Origin: Candidatus Zixiibacteriota bacterium
GTDB taxonomy: Bacteria; Zixibacteria; MSB-5A5; GN15; PGXB01
Direction of reading: 5' to 3'
Assembly: GCA_030642025.1 (NCBI GenBank)
Contig: DAOWOO010000050.1
Coordinates: forward strand, 1 to 7,905
DNA: 7,905 nucleotides
The position numbers and the translations under genes are program-made. Under the pieces are notes generated by a model. The model had not been told where the DNA came from. It searched no databases and saw nothing but the letters and a program-made list of their open reading frames with translations. Shown here piece by piece: positions 1 through 6,085 of the stretch (position 1 is its first letter; the number at the start of each line of letters is the position of its first letter).

Positions 1-360
1 GCCCATGGCGCCGTTCTGGTGGTGGAAAATGAACCGCTGTTGAGCAATATTCTATCCGATATGCTGAAACGCGAAGGATTTCGTGTGGTTGCAGCCGCTT
101 CAGCCCGCGAGGCCCTGGAGATAATAGATGACAGTAAGGTGGCGCTGATACTATCTGATATCGCCATGCCGGAATTTACCGGGATGGATCTGCTCAGGGT
201 TGTCAAAGCCATTTATCCCTATATGCCGGTGGTATTGATTATCGACCGGGATGAAAAATACTCGCGGCAGGAAATCTATGATGCCGGCGCCGACGCCCTG
301 GTAGCCAAGCCATTCATAAATACTGAAATTCTCAATCGAATAAAGGCCCTGCTGGAATAA
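1..360 (+). CDS. Response-regulator receiver domain, 5'-truncated by window edge
   Basis: This is a CheY-like receiver domain of two-component signalling, which accepts phosphate from a histidine kinase. The frame is open to the left edge and codes AHGAVLVVENEP, the usual beta1 strand, so the GTG at 19 is internal and the true start lies outside the window. Numbered from that GTG, the phosphoacceptor is D47 in LSDIAMPEFTG and the conserved lysine is K97 in AKPF. The acidic pair, usually D/E-D, is E3-N4, and the conserved Thr/Ser after beta4 appears to be Ile (PVVLIIDRD). The domain ends normally at RIKALLE and no output domain follows. It is therefore either a stand-alone receiver or the last domain of a larger, possibly hybrid, protein. 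The receiver fold is near certain; whether it is regulated by phosphorylation is open. Confidence 0.9.
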   Translation, partial: AHGAVLVVENEPLLSNILSDMLKREGFRVVAAASAREALEIIDDSKVALILSDIAMPEFTGMDLLRVVKAIYPYMPVVLIIDRDEKYSRQEIYDAGADALVAKPFINTEILNRIKALLE

Positions 361-484
361 CGGCCCGCCGGTTTTTCGTTTAATCCAATATTATACTGAT
401 ATTAAGCCAAATGCGATTTTGTCCGACATTGTTTGTACAACGTTCGTATTAAATGAAAACCGCCAAATTGAGGGCCGGAAGATA

Positions 485-513
485 TTGACGGAAACGAAAT
501 TCTTTTGTATATG
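485..513 (+). promoter_or_regulatory. Possible sigma70-type promoter for the phosphofructokinase gene
   Basis: TTGACG at 485-490 is separated by 17 bases from TATATG at 508-513, a good match to -35 and -10 boxes. Transcription would start near 520 and leave a leader of about 73 bases. The leader carries a perfect 5-bp hairpin, AGCGG/CCGCT (559-563 with 571-575, loop CAAAAAA), ending 6 bases before the GGAG of the ribosome binding site. This is inferred from motif match alone; the rest of the 361-592 gap shows nothing else convincing. Confidence 0.35.
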
Positions 514-592
514 AGTATATCTGGATATCGGTTATATTCGGGCCGACAGAACAAGAAAAGCGGCAAAAAACCGCTATCTATGGAGTAGGATC

Positions 593-1795
593 GTGGCGAA
601 TGTAAATACAAAAAAGGGCGTAATCGGAATCCTGACGGGTGGCGGCGATGTCCCGGGATTGAACCCGGCCATCAGGGCTATCACTATCAGAGCTATCAGA
701 GAAGGGTATCAGGTTCTCGGCATACGCCGGGGCTGGGCCGGAGTACTGGAAATCATCCGCGATAAAGACGCCGACAACAGCAACAATTATCAGATTCTTA
801 CCGAGGATATCGTAGACAAAGCGGGCCGAACCGGCGGAACCTTCCTTCACTGTTCGCGGACCCATCCCGGTCATGTGGCCAAGGCGAATGTCCCGAAGCA
901 TCTGAGGGATAATTACACTGAAAAAGTGAACGATATGACCAAGGAGGTAATAAAAAACCTCGATTTTCTAGGAATTGATTATCTGATTCCGATAGGCGGC
1001 GACGATACTCTTAGCTATGGAGTCAGGCTTTATCAGGAAGGCGTCAAAGTGGTGGCCATGCCAAAAACGATGGATAATGATGTGCCGGGGACCGATTATT
1101 GTATCGGTTTCAGCACCTGTGTCACCCGCACCATCATGATGGCCAATAATCTGCGAACCTCGGCAGGATCTCATGAAAGATTTCTGGTTCTGGAGGTGTT
1201 CGGGCGTTATGCCGGATTTACCACTATGCTGCCAACCATGGCCGGAGCGGCCAACCGATGTGTTATCCCGGAATACAAATTCAATGTGGAAAGGCTAACC
1301 GAGCTGTTAACGATGGATCGTCAGAAAAACCCCAGCAAGTATTCAATCGTGCTGGTATCCGAAGGCGCCATGTTCGAGGGTGGCGAGATGATTTACCAGA
1401 ACTCCGAAAAAGACGCCTACGGCCACGCCAAGCTGGGCGGTATCGGCGACCTGGTCTCGGCGAAGCTAAAAGAACTTTCGCCCAAATATAACAATGGCGT
1501 GCCGATCGAAACAATTACACAAAAACTCGGTTATCTGGTCCGCGGCGGCGACCCCGATGCCGTCGATTCAATTGTCCCAATGGCCTATGGTAACCTAGCC
1601 CTCGATCTCATTCTCTCGGGGGTTCACGGACGGCTGGTGGTTTTGAAAAACGGGCGGTACGACAATGTGCCAATCGACGTTGTGACCAGCACCAAAAAAT
1701 TCGTCAACGTGGAGAAGCATTATAATACCAACCGCCTGCGCCCGATGTACCGCAGTTTTGAGATGCAGCCGCAGTTCATCATGACCAGCGAATGA
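593..1795 (+). CDS. pfp: 6-phosphofructokinase, group III, predicted pyrophosphate-dependent
   Basis: It phosphorylates fructose 6-phosphate to fructose 1,6-bisphosphate in the cytoplasm; with pyrophosphate as donor the step is reversible and serves both glycolysis and gluconeogenesis. The 400-residue length fits the group III (long bacterial) PFK family. Visible motifs are the N-terminal phosphate-binding loop GILTGGGDVPGLN (12-24), GGDDT (135-139), PKTMDNDVPGT (157-167, with catalytic Asp161), the substrate segment containing EVFGRYAGF, and LGYLVRGGDPDAVD near the C terminus. Family knowledge is that ATP enzymes have Gly at the GGDGS and PGTIDND positions, while pyrophosphate enzymes have Asp and Lys; here these are Asp138 and Lys158. 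The start is GTG 593, seven bases after GGAG (582-585). No terminator is seen before the small ORF 35 bases downstream. The family call is firm; the donor is inferred. Confidence 0.95.
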   Translation: MANVNTKKGVIGILTGGGDVPGLNPAIRAITIRAIREGYQVLGIRRGWAGVLEIIRDKDADNSNNYQILTEDIVDKAGRTGGTFLHCSRTHPGHVAKANVPKHLRDNYTEKVNDMTKEVIKNLDFLGIDYLIPIGGDDTLSYGVRLYQEGVKVVAMPKTMDNDVPGTDYCIGFSTCVTRTIMMANNLRTSAGSHERFLVLEVFGRYAGFTTMLPTMAGAANRCVIPEYKFNVERLTELLTMDRQKNPSKYSIVLVSEGAMFEGGEMIYQNSEKDAYGHAKLGGIGDLVSAKLKELSPKYNNGVPIETITQKLGYLVRGGDPDAVDSIVPMAYGNLALDLILSGVHGRLVVLKNGRYDNVPIDVVTSTKKFVNVEKHYNTNRLRPMYRSFEMQPQFIMTSE

Positions 1796-1830
1796 TTCAG
1801 ACAGATATTCTTTATTAACGGGGAGGCGGT

Positions 1831-1938
1831 ATGATTACCTTCCTGTTTTTTATTGCTCTCATCCTTGCGGCGTCATACTGTAGTTATAGCGGTTCTCAAA
1901 AAGATTTTCCGTTAAGATTCAAACGCTGGGGCAGATGA
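1831..1938 (+). CDS. Possible 35-residue single-helix membrane microprotein
   Basis: A short ATG frame lies 35 bases after the phosphofructokinase stop, with a strong GGGAGG-type ribosome binding site (about 1821-1826) just upstream. The product starts MITFLFFIALILAAS, a single hydrophobic stretch able to span or anchor in the membrane. It continues with a short tail rich in basic residues (SQKDFPLRFKRWGR), which would favour a cytoplasmic C terminus. There is a Cys at residue 17, but the residue before it is Tyr, so it is not a good lipobox. The last third of the frame coincides with the left arm and loop of an inverted repeat (1891-1986), so coding and structured-RNA roles may overlap. I do not recognise a family. 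The evidence is the ribosome binding site and composition only; it could be chance. Confidence 0.4.
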   Translation: MITFLFFIALILAASYCSYSGSQKDFPLRFKRWGR

Positions 1939-1986
1939 GAATGAGACATCTGCCGCCCACAATTTCGGAAATTGTTTCTGAGAACC
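1891..1986. repeat. Imperfect 20-bp inverted repeat enclosing an inner 8-bp hairpin
   Basis: The arm at 1891-1910 (GGTTCTCAAAAAGATTTTCC) matches the reverse complement of 1967-1986 at 17 of 20 positions. Inside it, GGCAGATG at 1930-1937 pairs perfectly with CATCTGCC at 1947-1954 around a 9-base loop, and the stem can be extended with TGGG/CCCA across a 2-base bulge. No T run follows, so it is not a standard terminator, and I see no target-site duplication at its borders. It could be a structured 3' region of the phosphofructokinase transcript or a small palindromic element. A perfect -10-like TATAAT follows at 1991-1996. Confidence 0.6.
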
Positions 1987-2033
1987 AGTATATAATAAAA
2001 ACATTGAAACACGTGGCTGACGCTTTCGTTTTC

Positions 2034-2047
2034 TACTTATATAAGTA
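2034..2047. promoter_or_regulatory. 14-bp perfect palindrome upstream of the membrane-protein gene
   Basis: TACTTATATAAGTA is its own reverse complement. It sits 26 bases before the ATG at 2073 and about 40 bases after a perfect -10 hexamer, TATAAT (1991-1996), which lacks a good -35 box at normal spacing. That position would suit an operator overlapping the start of the transcript, but AT-rich palindromes of this length also arise by chance. Confidence 0.3.
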
Positions 2048-2072
2048 AATGACCAAGCCTGAGGGAGATATG

Positions 2073-2447
2073 ATGAAACCGAGCACTATAACGGCATCGC
2101 TGGGCATTGTCCTGATTGGTATCGGGATATACATAATGATTAGCAGCATCATGGCGGGGTTGATACCGGCCATTATTGGCGCATCACTTTTGTACCTGGC
2201 GTTCAGTACGGGGCGAGCGGCCACCCTGGTTTTCGGACATGCTTGCATACTGGTCGGGGCGTATATGATAACCTGGGGCATTCTTCTTCTGCCATATTCT
2301 CAGCCGACTATGGCCCATGTTTTCGGGCGTCCGTTGTTCTGGGGTATATTTTCACTGATGGGCGGCATCTGCGCCATATTTCATGGTTTCTGCCGGTGCG
2401 TCACCAAACAGGTCGACCAGTTCGAAAACCGGCCCATGGGGAAGTAG
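2073..2447 (+). CDS. Four-helix integral membrane protein of unknown function
   Basis: A 124-residue, strongly hydrophobic protein with four likely membrane helices at about 7-25, 27-45, 51-73 and 87-107. They are separated by short loops and followed by a polar tail (TKQVDQFENRPMGK), so it belongs in the cytoplasmic membrane. I see no catalytic or metal-binding motif; cysteines occur at 58, 100, 107 and 109 without a recognisable pattern. The start was set at ATG 2073 because GAGGGAG (2061-2067) lies 5 bases before it. The ATG at 2070 would be only 2 bases from that site, and the ATG at 2049 lies upstream of it. The stop is 36 bases from the stop of the convergent exporter permease, with no clear terminator between. 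I do not recognise the family. Confidence 0.7.
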   Translation: MKPSTITASLGIVLIGIGIYIMISSIMAGLIPAIIGASLLYLAFSTGRAATLVFGHACILVGAYMITWGILLLPYSQPTMAHVFGRPLFWGIFSLMGGICAIFHGFCRCVTKQVDQFENRPMGK

Positions 2448-2483
2448 ACATTACCATATCAAACCGGCCGAAATCTCTTGATT

Positions 2484-3803
2484 CTACCCCTTTATCGCCC
2501 AGCGGACCAGGTCGGCCAGATGGGGCGGTTTGCCCTGCATTAGTATACCGATTCTGAAAATTCGTCCTCCGGCCCAGACGGACAGTATTGAAAAGGCCAG
2601 CACACCGGCAAGCCCCATCCATGGTTGCCAGGCGGGAATATCGGTGGGCGTGCTGAGTCTCAGTGTCATTAGAATCGGTGTAAACGGAGGAATCAGCGAC
2701 ATCCATGTTGCGAAATCGGATAATGGTTCTTTTACTACCGGCACTATTATGAATATCGGTATCATTACGGGAAGCATTGCCGGAAAAGTCAGATTCTGAG
2801 CATCCTTGGGATCGTTACATACAGCGCCAAGTGCGGCATACGTTGAGCCGAACATGATTATAGCCAGAAGCATGTAAGTGAAAAACCAGGGCAGAACATG
2901 GTATGGGATATATTCGTCCATTCCCATATTGGAAAGAAATATCAGGCCGCCAAGTACATATACAAGAGATGCTGTCAGTGATACCCCGGCGCCGCCTATT
3001 ATTTTCCCGGCCATAAATTCAAAAGGCTTGATCGATGCAAGTAAAACTTCGGCTATTCTCTGTGTTTTTTCTTCCATAACCGCCTGCAAAAGCGGAGCCG
3101 CACCCATGAGGATTATGATGAGTAACAGTATGGCTACGGCCAATGGCGGTAATATTATCTCGGCTTTACTGCTTTGCTCGGCATGCTTTATTTCGCCGGT
3201 TTCGGAATCGGTTTCAATCAGCCCCATTTTCCTCACATCAAGCCAGGCAATTACTTCCCCGACGGCAGCCGTATCCATCCCGCCCTCAATCATCCTGAGT
3301 CGACGCAAATGACTGTTTATCGGCCAGTCAATCCAACCGGGGATTTCGTCCAACGCCGCCCGCTTGGCATGGTAGGTAATCCGTCGGGATATGGAATCAC
3401 CTTGTTCGGGATGTAATACATCAGCTCCTATTTCAAAATATGCATATAATTCACCGTTTCTGACTCTGTCTGAGAGAATTAATCTCTGCTTGTCGGGTGT
3501 TTCCTTATCCGGTTCGACTATTTCTATAATATAGGCCGGTTTTATCTGTTCACCGGTTGTTTCATCAAAAATCTCGTTCGTATTGCGCTCTTCGGCTACT
3601 TCCACAAGTTTTTCAGCAACAACGCCGGAGCGGTCAATTACAGCAAGATGCTTGTCGGCGATATCAACCTTGTCTTTAACGAGCACCATGATAATACCGC
3701 TGCTGCAAGCCATTAATGGTGCTATTATCAGGCCGATAATGAATCCCTTGGTACGTACTGCCGCCGAAAACTCCCGCCGGGCCAGCCATAATACTTTACG
3801 CAT
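2484..3803 (-). CDS. ABC-2 type exporter permease, NatB/YhaP-like
   Basis: This is the membrane subunit of an ABC exporter that would pair with the ATPase encoded just upstream. The 439 residues follow the NatB-type plan: a cytoplasmic start (MRKVLWLARREF), helix 1 at about 20-42, a large extracytoplasmic domain at about 45-212, then a bundle of about five helices (near 217-240, 266-290, 303-328, 340-357 and 394-412). The segment EEKTQRIAEVLLASIKPFEF (244-263) plus the following MAGKIIG is the family's coupling-helix signature. The ATG at 3803 was chosen over one 30 bases upstream because a perfect AAGGAGGT (3809-3816) precedes it by 5 bases. It overlaps the ATPase gene by 8 bases, which suggests translational coupling. 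Members of this family export sodium or unknown substrates; the substrate cannot be told here. Confidence 0.9.
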   Translation of the reverse strand: MRKVLWLARREFSAAVRTKGFIIGLIIAPLMACSSGIIMVLVKDKVDIADKHLAVIDRSGVVAEKLVEVAEERNTNEIFDETTGEQIKPAYIIEIVEPDKETPDKQRLILSDRVRNGELYAYFEIGADVLHPEQGDSISRRITYHAKRAALDEIPGWIDWPINSHLRRLRMIEGGMDTAAVGEVIAWLDVRKMGLIETDSETGEIKHAEQSSKAEIILPPLAVAILLLIIILMGAAPLLQAVMEEKTQRIAEVLLASIKPFEFMAGKIIGGAGVSLTASLVYVLGGLIFLSNMGMDEYIPYHVLPWFFTYMLLAIIMFGSTYAALGAVCNDPKDAQNLTFPAMLPVMIPIFIIVPVVKEPLSDFATWMSLIPPFTPILMTLRLSTPTDIPAWQPWMGLAGVLAFSILSVWAGGRIFRIGILMQGKPPHLADLVRWAIKG

Positions 3804-4710
3804 GATTGACCTCCTTTGCTTCCGGTCCAGCAATTCTTATAAAGATATCGTGCAGGGATGGCCGGGCGATTTCAAAACTCATCACCTTTATCCGTGACAT
3901 TATCTCAGCGATGATTTTCTGGGGATCGGCCTCATGTGATATTCTCAATTCCTGCATTCGGCCGAAATCGTTTATCTTTTCCACGCCATCTATATTCTGC
4001 ATGACATCGCTGCCGCCATCGCCGGTTATCCGTAGAGTATCATGTCCATACTTTTCTTGAATAGACGTGAGCGTCCTGTCGAGAACTTTTTTGCCCTTGA
4101 ATATCATGAAAATAAAATCACACATCTTTTCGGCCATGCTCATATCATGCGTGCTGAAAATTACGGTCGCCCCTTTATCCCGAAGTTCGAGAATCGCCGA
4201 TTTTATAATATCGGCGTTAACCGGGTCCAATCCGGTGAACGGCTCATCGAGAATAATAAGCTCCGGTGACGATACTACCGTAGCAATGAACTGAACCTTC
4301 TGGCTCATTCCCTTGCTCAATGTCTCAACCTTTTTATTGCCCCAGTCAGCCAAGTCGAGCCGTTCAAGCCAGCGGTCAACTTCGGGGTATATTTCCGACG
4401 GTTTTCTCTTGAGTCCACCAAAAAAGCGGAGCATTTCCCGAATCTTCATTTTTCTGTATAAACCGCGCTCTTCGGGGAGATAGCCGATACGATCCGAGCA
4501 GGCTCCATATGTTTGTTCGCCGAATACTCGAACAGAGCCCCGGTCCGGGTAGAAGATATTCATAATCATGCGAAGGGTGGTGGTTTTACCCGATCCGTTG
4601 GGGCCGATAAAGCCGTAAATTCGGCCTTCTGGAACCTCCAGTGACAGGCTGTCCACCGCAACATGCTCATCGAATGTCTTGGTCACATTTTCTATCTCAA
4701 CGATGTTCAC
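3796..4710 (-). CDS. ABC exporter ATP-binding protein, NatA-like
   Basis: This is the cytoplasmic ATPase that drives the adjacent ABC-2 permease. Over 304 residues the motifs in order are Walker A GPNGSGKTT (36-44), the family's LPEERGLY stretch (78-85) in the Q-loop region, signature LSKGMSQK (131-138), Walker B LIILDEP (151-157), D-loop GLDP (160-163) and H-loop STHD with His188. After about residue 215 comes a NatA-type C-terminal accessory domain (DUF4162-like). All residues needed for ATP hydrolysis are present. The start is GTG 4710, 6 bases from GGAGG (4717-4721); the frame stays open further upstream, but that extension (from 4764) lacks such a site and precedes the family N terminus MNIVEIENVTKTF. 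It heads a two-gene operon with a structured leader (4783-4903). Confidence 0.93.
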   Translation of the reverse strand: MNIVEIENVTKTFDEHVAVDSLSLEVPEGRIYGFIGPNGSGKTTTLRMIMNIFYPDRGSVRVFGEQTYGACSDRIGYLPEERGLYRKMKIREMLRFFGGLKRKPSEIYPEVDRWLERLDLADWGNKKVETLSKGMSQKVQFIATVVSSPELIILDEPFTGLDPVNADIIKSAILELRDKGATVIFSTHDMSMAEKMCDFIFMIFKGKKVLDRTLTSIQEKYGHDTLRITGDGGSDVMQNIDGVEKINDFGRMQELRISHEADPQKIIAEIMSRIKVMSFEIARPSLHDIFIRIAGPEAKEVNHA

Positions 4711-4782
4711 AAACCGCCTCCGGTTAAATGTGACTTTTATGCTCAATCCGCCCGCATTATACAATCCAGAATATTCAGCCGG

Positions 4783-4798
4783 GCTGATATTTATCAGC
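4783..4798. promoter_or_regulatory. 7-2-7 inverted repeat, operator candidate for the exporter operon
   Basis: GCTGATA-TT-TATCAGC is a perfect 7-bp dyad with a 2-base spacer, 73 bases upstream of the ATPase GTG. Next to it, ATATTCAGC at 4771-4779 is a further inverted half-site with one extra base, so the CAGC/GCTG core occurs three times within about 30 bases in alternating orientation. This looks like a binding site for a dimeric repressor, or an RNA stem in the operon's leader. No regulator gene is in view. Confidence 0.4.
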
Positions 4799-4859
4799 TA
4801 TACCGATTAAACAAGCCGAATATTCAAAGCATAATGATTAAATTATGGCTTCACCAATA

Positions 4860-4903
4860 CAAAAAGGCCGGTGTCGGTATAAATCGGCCTAGCCGATATT
4901 TAC
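4860..4903 (-). terminator. Attenuator-like pair of alternative hairpins in the exporter leader
   Basis: Read on the minus strand, AGGCCG (4890-4885) pairs with CGGCCT (4870-4865) around a 14-base loop and runs into TTTTT, a short intrinsic-terminator form. Just 5' of it, GTAAATATCGGC (4903-4892) can pair with GCCGATTTATAC (4888-4877) at 10 of 12 positions around a TAG loop. The second pairing uses the GGCCG needed by the terminator stem, so the two folds exclude each other. The terminator lies about 150 bases before the ATPase start, and no minus-strand gene precedes it. Function is inferred from geometry; the terminator stem is short. Confidence 0.4.
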
Positions 4904-5008
4904 TAATTCCGGTATTCCCTTCTGCAAACTATCGGGCAGTTCAGCTTGACTTAACCCGGCGTTATATGCAATATGCCGATAGCTTGTTGACCGGTCAGGG
5001 TGGTACAA

Positions 5009-5198
5009 TTGGATAAAATAAATAGTCTTAAGATGTTCTGCTTTGATCATGGTCTCACAGATTACGGGAACGTTTGGGACATCCAGAAAAAACTGGTGGA
5101 TCTTCGTTTTCGATATACTGGTGCGCCATTTTGCAAATGTTTTTGGCTATGAAGTAGAACTAATTGATAATATCAACATATTTATGGAAAACGCTTAG
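5009..5198 (+). pseudogene. lipB: lipB remnant: octanoyltransferase N and C termini joined, core deleted
   Basis: Intact LipB moves octanoyl from acyl carrier protein to lipoyl domains and is about 210-230 residues long. Here a frame from TTG 5009 (or ATG 5033) gives MFCFDHGLTDYGNVWDIQKK followed by LVDLRF, the family's N-terminal pattern (x-LGLxxYxxAWxxQxxL). It then runs out of frame to a stop at 5152. One frame over, from about 5112 to the TAG at 5196-5198, the sequence reads DILVRHFANVFGYEVELIDN, which resembles the LipB C-terminal helix (…hFaxvFGxxxe). The junction lies at about 5107-5114. Roughly 165 residues are absent, including the Lys and the catalytic Cys of the PCG region, so no activity is possible. 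AGGG at 4997-5000 could be its old ribosome binding site. The call rests on my recall of family patterns; an assembly deletion is the alternative. Confidence 0.6.
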
Positions 5199-5295
5199 TC
5201 GTAGCAGTCAATGCCGATAACCGATGAAAGCGCCTGAGTGCCCTACTATTTACTGTGGGATTTTGCCTAAATGAAGAACAAAAGACGAGGGAAAC

Positions 5296-5922
5296 ATGCA
5301 AATAACAGACCCAAAAATTAACGAATACATTATTAACATCATCCAGGAACACGACCCGGTATTCAAGGACATGGAAAAGTATGCGTCCGAAAATCATTTT
5401 CCGATTATCGGCCCGATGTGCGGCGTGTTTTTGCGTCAACTGGCCACGCTGATAAAAGCCGAATATATATTCGAGATGGGCTCGGGGTTCGGTTACTCGG
5501 CCTGCTGGTTTGCCGGGGGCATGAAAAAGGGCGGCAAAATAATTTGTGCTGAGGGTTCTGAGGATAACAAAATACGGGCTCAGGGATATTTCAAAAGGGC
5601 CGGATATGATTCGATGATCGATTTTCATGTCGGCTATGCCCAGGAGATAATTAAAAAGTATGACCGTCCCTTTGATATGATTCTGAACGACGTCGATAAA
5701 GAACAGTACCCCGAATGCTTTGACCTGGCCATTCCGCGATTGAGAAAAGGGGGATTGTTTATTACCGATAATGTTCTCTGGAGCGGCAGTGTTCTTGATG
5801 ATAATCCCGATGAAGCAACGCAGGGAATAATTGAATTCAACAGAAAGCTGTTCTCATCCCGGGATGTACTATCATCGATAATCCCGATACGCGACGGATT
5901 GGGAATAGCCGTCAAATTGTAA
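5296..5922 (+). CDS. Class I SAM-dependent O-methyltransferase, COMT/TrmR-type
   Basis: This 208-residue enzyme transfers a methyl group from S-adenosylmethionine to a hydroxyl. The family includes catechol and caffeoyl-CoA O-methyltransferases and the tRNA wobble-uridine enzyme TrmR. The SAM-binding motif I is FEMGSGFGYSACWFA (59-73), and the acidic residue ending beta2 is Glu86 in ICAEGSE. The divalent-metal ligands are in place: Asp132 in LNDVDKEQYPE (130-140), then Asp158 and Asn159 in ITDNVLWSGSV (156-166). Length is normal for the short bacterial subgroup and there is no signal peptide, so it is cytoplasmic. The start is ATG 5296 with GAGGG at 5287-5291. It stands alone, 97 bases after the lipB remnant and convergent with the following ABC gene. 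The substrate (small catechol-like molecule or tRNA) cannot be decided from sequence. Confidence 0.92.
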   Translation: MQITDPKINEYIINIIQEHDPVFKDMEKYASENHFPIIGPMCGVFLRQLATLIKAEYIFEMGSGFGYSACWFAGGMKKGGKIICAEGSEDNKIRAQGYFKRAGYDSMIDFHVGYAQEIIKKYDRPFDMILNDVDKEQYPECFDLAIPRLRKGGLFITDNVLWSGSVLDDNPDEATQGIIEFNRKLFSSRDVLSSIIPIRDGLGIAVKL

Positions 5923-6085
5923 TGATGTAGTAATTATGGCAGTTTACCAGATGGTTCACCGCCTGCAGACTGACTCAAAACTATATTGATTATGATAGAC
6001 GATTGGTCTGTTTTGACTATTTAGTACTAAAGATAAATTGGCACAGTCTCCGGCGACCTGACCGGACGTGCAAAAAACAAATTCC

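Larger units (their letters stand above)
4711..5008. other. Intergenic control region between the exporter operon and the lipB remnant
   Basis: About 300 bp with no convincing gene. A plus-strand open frame runs through it, but it lacks a ribosome binding site and recognisable protein motifs. What it does hold is a 7-2-7 dyad (4783-4798), an imperfect AGCATAAT/ATTATGGCT dyad near 4828-4851, the nested hairpins at 4860-4903, and a -35-like TTGACT (4946-4951) that is 17 bases from a weak CAATAT (4969-4974). That last pair is a possible old promoter for lipB. The region is AT-rich and unusually full of inverted repeats compared with the other gaps in the window. Confidence 0.6.

Noticed and set aside
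361..376. CGG-CCCG-CCG followed by GTTTTT after the receiver gene, as a terminator
   Set aside because: The stem is only 3 bp, or 4 bp with an impossible 2-base loop, so it is too weak to call.
1891..1986. Inverted repeat as a MITE or IS remnant
   Set aside because: No target-site duplication and no second copy inside the window; kept only as a repeat of unknown role.
2878..3312. Plus-strand open frame opposite the exporter permease
   Set aside because: The minus-strand permease has family motifs throughout; this frame has none and no start signal.
3804..3833. Upstream ATG at 3833 as start of the exporter permease
   Set aside because: It would add ten residues (MLDRKQRRSI) and lacks the strong AAGGAGGT that stands just before the ATG at 3803, where the family N terminus begins.
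4663..5016. Plus-strand open frame of 117 codons across the exporter leader and the start of natA
   Set aside because: It overlaps the ATPase gene antisense, has no ribosome binding site at its start, and its peptide shows no recognisable domain or hydrophobic pattern. The inverted repeats and lipB remnant explain the region better.
5182..5628. Minus-strand open frame opposite the O-methyltransferase
   Set aside because: It lies mostly antisense to a clear methyltransferase gene and its translation is low-complexity, as expected of a shadow frame.
6049..6066. TCCGG/CCGGA hairpin between the convergent methyltransferase and ABC ATPase genes
   Set aside because: Five pairs with an 8-base loop and no adjacent T run on either strand; a terminator call is not supported.
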